Source of the DNA: an uncultured beta proteobacterium
GTDB lineage: Bacteria > Pseudomonadota > Gammaproteobacteria > Burkholderiales > Burkholderiaceae_C
Direction of reading: 5' to 3'
NCBI GenBank assembly: GCA_903834645.1
Contig: CAILKA010000346.1
Span: 1 to 9,870 of the forward strand
DNA: 9,870 nucleotides
In this document: piece after piece, positions 5,839-9,870 of the stretch
Position numbering within the stretch: position 1 is the first letter of the stretch
How the letters are laid out: the number at the start of each line of letters is the position of its first letter
Made by a program: the position numbers and the translations under genes
The notes under the pieces: model-generated
Database searches by the model: none
What the model saw: only the letters and a program-made list of their open reading frames with translations
Told to the model about the DNA's origin: nothing

Positions 5839-5854
5839 CTTGATCGCACTCAAG
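5839..5854. repeat. Inverted repeat in the motB-flhB gap
   Basis: CTTGA (5839-5843) and TCAAG (5850-5854) form a perfect 5-bp inverted repeat with a 6-base spacer, starting 8 bases after the motB stop. Its right arm overlaps a CTCAAGT heptamer, which resembles the -35 half of the sigma-28 promoters here, but no GCCGAT box follows at the right distance. Its function is unknown. Confidence 0.25.
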
Positions 5855-5883
5855 TCCGGGAGGCGCTGAGGCACCATCGGTGA

Positions 5884-5897
5884 GCCCTATAGAGGGC
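5884..5897 (+). promoter_or_regulatory. Hairpin over the flhB ribosome site
   Basis: GCCCT (5884-5888) and AGGGC (5893-5897) form a perfect 5-bp stem around ATAG. The right arm contains the GAGGG (5892-5896) that is the likely ribosome site for the ATG at 5907. Folding would hide it, so translation might be coupled to upstream events. The stem is short. Confidence 0.35.
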
Positions 5898-5906
5898 CCA
5901 CCCGCC

Positions 5907-7094
5907 ATGGCTGACAGCGCCCAGGACAAACAACTACCCGCCTCACAGCGGAAGATCCAGAAGTCTCGCGAAGACGGCCAGGTCGCGCGCTCGCGCGACC
6001 TCGGGCACTTTGCGGCCTGCTTCATCGGCGGGCTGGCCATCGTCGTGACGGCGCCCCAGACGGTGGACTGGCTGCGCGGGGTCGTCACGAGGCTGTTGAA
6101 GTTCGACGCCGCAACCCTGGCCAATCCCCATGCGATGAGCGACCGGCTGGCCGACGGCACGTGGCAGTTCCTCATGGGCGCGATGCCGCTGGGGGTGCTG
6201 ATGCTGCTGGCGGGCGTCGTCGCGAGCGTGGGCTCGGGCGGCTGGAACTTCTCCTGGAAGGCCCTGCAGCCCAAGCTGTCGAAGTTCGACCCGATCTCCG
6301 GCATCGCCCGCCTGTTCTCGCTGTCGCAGCTGGGCCAGACGCTCAAGGCCTGCGCGCTCGCGCTGCTGCTCGGGCTGATCGGGTGGCTCTACGTGCAGGC
6401 CAATTTCGAGCGCTTCACCCACGTGCTGGGCATGCCCCTGCCGGCTGCGCTCGGCTTCGCGGGCAGCCTGGTGTGGGGCGGGATCGTGCTGCTGCTCATC
6501 GCGCTCGGGTGCGTGGCCGTGCTGGATGTGCCGCTGCAGCGCTTCATGCTGATGCGCCAGCTGCGCATGAGTCACCAGGAGGCCAAGAACGAGCACAAGG
6601 ACGCCGAGGGCAACGCCGAGGTGAAGTCCAAGATCAAGGTGCGCATGCGCGAGGCGTCCAACCGGCGCATGCTGGCGGCAGTGCCCAAGGCGAACCTGGT
6701 GGTGATGAACCCGACCCACTTCGCCGTGGCGTTGCAGTACGACGCCGAGACCATGGCCGCGCCGAAGGTGGTGGCCAAGGGGGCCGACCTGATGGCCTTC
6801 CGCATCCGCGACGCCGCGCACGCGGCCAACGTGCCGGTGCTCGAGCAGCCGCCGCTGGCCCGTGCGCTCTACGCGCATACCGAGGTGGACCAGCAGGTGC
6901 CGGCGGCGCTGTTCGCGGCTGTCGCGCAGGTGCTGGCCTGGGTGTTCCAGCTGCGCAGCTCGATGTCGGGGCAGGGCGCGGCGCCCGGGCCCCTGCGCGC
7001 CGTGGAGGTGCCCGAGGCCCTCGATCCCAAGACCCGGCGCCCTGCGCAGCCGGCCGCCACCGACAGCCCTTCCAACGCTGCTGATTCCGCATGA
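5907..7094 (+). CDS. flhB: Flagellar export gate switch protein FlhB
   Basis: FlhB is the 395-residue membrane component of the flagellar type III export gate. It switches export from rod-hook proteins to filament proteins. The N-terminus MADSAQDK followed by GQVARSRDLGHF (24-35) is typical of the family. The intervening LPASQRKIQ replaces the usual TE-PTPKK, which I associate with Burkholderiales. Four membrane segments lie at about 33-50, 88-108, 145-163 and 183-206. A charged linker (225-262) leads to the autocleavage site NPTH at 268-271 in VVMNPTHFAVAL. FlhB proteins cut themselves there between N and P. A Pro/Ala-rich tail (about 357-395) follows. I chose the ATG at 5907 because it gives the conserved start. 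An in-frame GTG at 5880 with a GAGG at good spacing would add nine residues. The stop overlaps the flhA start (ATGA). Confidence 0.97.
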   Translation: MADSAQDKQLPASQRKIQKSREDGQVARSRDLGHFAACFIGGLAIVVTAPQTVDWLRGVVTRLLKFDAATLANPHAMSDRLADGTWQFLMGAMPLGVLMLLAGVVASVGSGGWNFSWKALQPKLSKFDPISGIARLFSLSQLGQTLKACALALLLGLIGWLYVQANFERFTHVLGMPLPAALGFAGSLVWGGIVLLLIALGCVAVLDVPLQRFMLMRQLRMSHQEAKNEHKDAEGNAEVKSKIKVRMREASNRRMLAAVPKANLVVMNPTHFAVALQYDAETMAAPKVVAKGADLMAFRIRDAAHAANVPVLEQPPLARALYAHTEVDQQVPAALFAAVAQVLAWVFQLRSSMSGQGAAPGPLRAVEVPEALDPKTRRPAQPAATDSPSNAADSA

Positions 7095-9181
7095 ACGCCT
7101 GGATCTCAAGCCTGCAGGCCCAGCTGGGCTCCCGCGCCGCCCTGGTCAAGGGGCTGATGGCGCCGTTCTTCATCGTCCTGATCCTGGCGATGATGGTGCT
7201 GCCGCTGCCGCCCCTGGCGCTGGACGTGCTCTTCACCTTCAACATCGCGCTGTCGCTGATGGTGATGATGGTGGCCGCGAGCATGGTCAGGCCGCTGGAC
7301 TTCGCCGCGCTGCCCGCGGTGCTGCTGGTGACGACCCTGATGCGGCTGTCGCTCAACGTGGCCTCCACGCGCGTGGTGCTGCTCGAGGGCCACAACGGCC
7401 CGGGTGCAGCCGGCAAGGTCATCGAGGCCTTCGGCCACTTCCTGATCGGCGGCAACTTCGCCGTGGGTCTGCTCGTGTTCGCGATCCTGGTGGTGATCAA
7501 CTTCATCGTCGTCACCAAGGGCGCGGAGCGGATCGCCGAGGTCGGCGCGCGCTTCACCCTGGATGCGATGCCGGGCAAGCAGATGGCCATCGACGCCGAC
7601 CTCAACGCCGGCATCATCGACGAGAAGGAGGCCAAGCGCCGCCGCGCCGAGGTGGCCGACGAGGCGGAGTTCTTCGGCTCGATGGACGGTGCGAGCAAGT
7701 ACGTGCGCGGCGATGCCGTGGCGGGCCTGCTGATCCTGTTCATCAACATCATCGGCGGCTTTGCCATCGGCATGGGCCAGCACGACCTCTCCGCCGGCGA
7801 CGCCGCGCGCAGCTACATCCTGCTGGCCGTGGGCGATGCCCTGGTGGCCCAGATCCCGGCGCTGCTGATCTCGGTGTCGGCAGCGATGGTGGTGTCGCGC
7901 GTGGGCAAGGAAGAGGATGTGGGCACGCAGATCCGCACCCAGGTCTTCGATTCCCCGCGCACCATCGGCACCACCGCAGGCATCGTGGGCGCGCTCGGCC
8001 TGGTGCCGGGCATGCCGCACCTCGTGTTCCTCTTCATCGCGGGCGGGCTGGCCGCGATGGCCTGGGCCGTGAACCGGCGCCGCAAGGCGCCGCCACCTCC
8101 CGCGCCTGCGGCCGCAGCCGAGGTCGAGCGGGCCAATGCCGAGGCGAGCTGGGACGACCTGCAGCCGGTGGACACACTGGGCCTGGAGGTGGGGTACCGG
8201 CTCGTGGCGCTGGTGGACAAGAGCCGCAACGGCGAGCTCCTCACCCGTATCAAGGGCGTGCGCAAGAAGTTCGCGCAGGACGTGGGCTTCCTGCCCCCGC
8301 CCGTGCACATCCGCGACAACCTCGTGGACCTCAAGCCCAGCATGTACCGGGTGCTGCTGCGCGGTGCCGTGATCGGGGAGGGCGAGGCCTATCCGGGGAT
8401 GCTGCTGGCCATCAACCCCGGCGGCGCCACGCAGCAGCTGCCGGGCACCCGAACCACCGACCCCGCCTTCGGCCTGCCCGCCGTGTGGATCGAGGAGCGC
8501 AGCCGCGAGATGGCCCAAATGAGTGGATTTACGGTGGTTGATTGCCCGACCGTCGTGGCCACCCACCTCTCACACTTGATGCAAGTGAATGCGGCAAGGC
8601 TGCTTGGCCGCGTGGAGACCCAGGCCCTGGTGGACCACGTGACCAAGCTCGCGCCCAAGCTGATCGAGGATGTGGTGCCCAAGATGATCGGGGTGGCAGC
8701 GGTACAGAAGGTCTTGCAGCTCCTGCTGGAGGAGGGCGTGCACATCCGTGACATGCGCTCCATCGTGGAGTGCCTGGCCGAGTACGCCGGCAACGTGTCC
8801 GATCCGGTGGAGCTGGCGCGCCTGGTGCGCGTGCACCTCGCCCCGGCCATCGTCCAGCACATCTACGGGCCGCAGCGCGAGCTCGACGTCATCGCGCTCG
8901 ATCCCGACCTCGAGCGGCTGGTGATGCAGGCGCTGTCGAGCAGCGCCGGCTCCGCGCTCGACCCCGGCGTGGCCGATGCGCTGGCACGCGGTGCCGCCGA
9001 CACGGCGCGCCAGCAGGAAGACCTCGGCGTGCCCGCCTGCCTGCTAGTGCCCGACGCGATCCGCTCGCAGGTGGCCCGGCTGCTGCGTCGCGCCGCGCCA
9101 CGCCTGAAGGTGCTGGCCCACAGCGAGATACCTGATACCCACACGATCCGCATCGGTTCGATCATCGGAGCTCCGGCATGA
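7091..9181 (+). CDS. flhA: Flagellar export gate protein FlhA
   Basis: FlhA is the 696-residue export gate protein (FHIPEP family). Its membrane part uses the proton gradient, and its cytoplasmic ring docks chaperone-substrate complexes. Eight membrane segments fit within about 22-328. The conserved cytoplasmic loop between the fourth and fifth contains RFTLDAMPGKQMAIDADLNA at 153-172 (D158 aligns with the essential D208 of Salmonella) and IIDEKEAKRRR at 175-185. A proline-alanine linker (333-345) leads to the C-terminal domain, which includes YPGMLLAINPGG and GLPAVWIEE. The length matches the family (about 692-700). The ATG overlaps the flhB stop, and no ribosome site is evident, so translational coupling is likely. 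The stop overlaps the flhF start. A 30-codon patch at 8516-8605 uses unusual A/T-ending codons but keeps the reading frame and family sequence. Confidence 0.98.
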   Translation: MNAWISSLQAQLGSRAALVKGLMAPFFIVLILAMMVLPLPPLALDVLFTFNIALSLMVMMVAASMVRPLDFAALPAVLLVTTLMRLSLNVASTRVVLLEGHNGPGAAGKVIEAFGHFLIGGNFAVGLLVFAILVVINFIVVTKGAERIAEVGARFTLDAMPGKQMAIDADLNAGIIDEKEAKRRRAEVADEAEFFGSMDGASKYVRGDAVAGLLILFINIIGGFAIGMGQHDLSAGDAARSYILLAVGDALVAQIPALLISVSAAMVVSRVGKEEDVGTQIRTQVFDSPRTIGTTAGIVGALGLVPGMPHLVFLFIAGGLAAMAWAVNRRRKAPPPPAPAAAAEVERANAEASWDDLQPVDTLGLEVGYRLVALVDKSRNGELLTRIKGVRKKFAQDVGFLPPPVHIRDNLVDLKPSMYRVLLRGAVIGEGEAYPGMLLAINPGGATQQLPGTRTTDPAFGLPAVWIEERSREMAQMSGFTVVDCPTVVATHLSHLMQVNAARLLGRVETQALVDHVTKLAPKLIEDVVPKMIGVAAVQKVLQLLLEEGVHIRDMRSIVECLAEYAGNVSDPVELARLVRVHLAPAIVQHIYGPQRELDVIALDPDLERLVMQALSSSAGSALDPGVADALARGAADTARQQEDLGVPACLLVPDAIRSQVARLLRRAAPRLKVLAHSEIPDTHTIRIGSIIGAPA
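8573..8587. repeat. Perfect inverted repeat inside flhA
   Basis: CACTTG and CAAGTG flank ATG as a perfect 6-bp inverted repeat. It lies in the low-GC, unusual-codon patch of flhA (8516-8605). In RNA the loop would be only three bases. It may be a protein site, an internal regulatory element or coincidence. Confidence 0.35.
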
Positions 9182-9870
9182 ACGTGAAGCGATTTGTGGC
9201 GCGCAGTTCGCGCGATGCGCTGGCCCTGGTCCGGCAGGCCTTCGGTGACGAGGCGGTGGTCGTCTCCACCCGGCCGTGCAACGAGGGCGTGGAAATGCTG
9301 GCGATGCCGCCCGATTCGGTGTTCGAGTTCGAGCGCGTGGCGGCTCCTGCGGCCGGTGGCGCGCCGGCCCCCTCTGCGGCAGCGGCTGCGGCGGCGCCGT
9401 CGGGCTCGGGCTCGGGCTCGGGTGCGCGTCGCGCCCCGGGTGCATCCAGCCGTTCGCTGCGCGACCGCGCAGCCGCCCAGATGCCGCCTGGGGACCCGAC
9501 GCCCGGCTACACCGAGGCGCAGGCGGCGCTCGAGCAGACGAGCCCCGACCAGGACGCCGAGCGCCTGGCGATGAGCACGCTGTCGTTCCAGGATTACGTG
9601 CGCGAGCGCATGCTGCGGCGCCGCAAGGCGGAGCTCGACGGGGTGCCCTTGACGTCGGGTGCAGCCGCTCCCGCGCAACCGTTCCGCATGGCGGCCTCGG
9701 GCCGGCCAGCCGCCTCTGCTTCGGGTGGTGGCACGGCTGCGCGTCGCTTCGAGGCGCCGCGCGAGGCGGCTCCCGCGGCGTCGCGCCCGGCTCGTCCCGC
9801 GGGAGGCGGCATCGCCTCCATCGGGCAGATGCTGCAGGAGGCCGAAGCCGAGATGAGCGCCGAGCGCCAG
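9178..9870 (+). CDS. flhF: Flagellar SRP-like GTPase FlhF, N-terminal part (partial)
   Basis: The first 231 residues of FlhF are present and the frame is open to the window edge. FlhF is an SRP-family GTPase that helps determine flagellar position and number in polar flagellates. The start MNVKRFVARSSRDALALVRQAFGDEAVVVSTRP is the typical B domain (about 1-55, ending near GVEMLAMPPD). The rest shown is a long low-complexity linker, rich in Ala, Pro, Gly, Ser and Arg, with a Ser-Gly run at 75-82. It is broken by a charged helix-like stretch at about 138-160 (STLSFQDYVRERMLRRRKAE) and IASIGQMLQEAEAEM near the edge. The N and G domains lie beyond the window. Linkers of this kind are normal and variable in FlhF. 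The ATG overlaps the flhA stop. A good ribosome site, GGAG at 9167-9170, lies seven bases upstream. Confidence 0.93.
   Translation, partial: MNVKRFVARSSRDALALVRQAFGDEAVVVSTRPCNEGVEMLAMPPDSVFEFERVAAPAAGGAPAPSAAAAAAAPSGSGSGSGARRAPGASSRSLRDRAAAQMPPGDPTPGYTEAQAALEQTSPDQDAERLAMSTLSFQDYVRERMLRRRKAELDGVPLTSGAAAPAQPFRMAASGRPAASASGGGTAARRFEAPREAAPAASRPARPAGGGIASIGQMLQEAEAEMSAERQ
9400..9423 (+). repeat. Hexanucleotide tandem repeat in flhF
   Basis: Four in-frame copies of TCGGGC (the last TCGGGT) encode Ser-Gly repeated four times in the linker of FlhF, residues 75-82. Being a multiple of three, changes in copy number would change linker length without breaking the frame. Confidence 0.6.

Noticed and set aside
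5850..5877. Sigma-28 promoter before flhB (CTCAAGT at 5849-5855)
   Set aside because: No GCCGAT-like box at 14, 15 or 16 bases downstream. The best candidates match only about 3 of 8 positions.
5870..5885. Sigma-54 promoter before flhB (GGCAC at 5870-5874)
   Set aside because: The GC of the -12 element is two bases out of register, and a flhDC-type system does not usually use sigma-54 for these genes.
1..9870. CRISPR arrays, tRNA or rRNA genes, insertion sequences, attachment sites
   Set aside because: I saw no regularly spaced repeats, no RNA gene signatures, no transposase-like protein and no terminal repeats. The gene-dense flagellar content leaves little room for them.

Overview
The window is GC-rich (roughly 70% by eye, with codon third positions almost all G or C) and carries part of a flagellar regulon. 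The combination points to a motile betaproteobacterium of the order Burkholderiales. It has the flhDC master regulators, motA/motB with FliA (sigma-28) type promoters, and an flhB-flhA-flhF run. Its FlhB starts in the style I associate with this order (MADSAQDK, then LPASQRK, instead of the TE-PTPKK of many FlhB proteins). I cannot name a genus from sequence alone.

Layout. Positions 2-79 hold the last 25 codons of an unidentified plus-strand gene. A minus-strand family 2 glycosyltransferase (213-1265) converges on it. A divergent regulatory region of about 300 bp (1266-1567) precedes flhD (1568-1894) and flhC (1929-2495), which encode the two subunits of the flagellar master activator. Two back-to-back stem-loops (2500-2547) follow flhC. 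A well-spaced sigma-28 promoter (2546-2572) then leads into a 403-residue protein that looks like a degenerate HD-GYP domain protein (2645-3856, TTG start). A second, very clear sigma-28 promoter (3879-3905) drives motA (3961-4821) and motB (4824-5831), the stator of the flagellar motor. After a 75-bp gap come flhB (5907-7094), flhA (7091-9181) and the 5' part of flhF (9178 to the window edge). These three are joined by 4-base ATGA overlaps.

How the genes work together. FlhD and FlhC form the class I activator. FlhB and FlhA are core components of the flagellar type III export gate, and FlhF is the SRP-like GTPase that helps place the flagellum. MotA and MotB form the proton-driven stator and sit under sigma-28, so they would be made late, after the hook-basal body. 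The HD-GYP-like protein has its own sigma-28 promoter and would be made at the same late stage as the stator. It has lost the HD catalytic dyad and the GYP motif, so it is more likely a sensor or structural protein than a c-di-GMP phosphodiesterase. The glycosyltransferase may act on flagellin or a surface glycan, but only its position suggests this.

The most interesting points are the sigma-28-controlled pseudo-HD-GYP gene wedged between flhC and motA, the hairpin whose 3' arm runs into that promoter's -35 box, the heptamer CTCAAGT recurring in intergenic regions, and a patch of unusual codons with a perfect inverted repeat inside flhA. Most of the window is otherwise a conventional flagellar locus.
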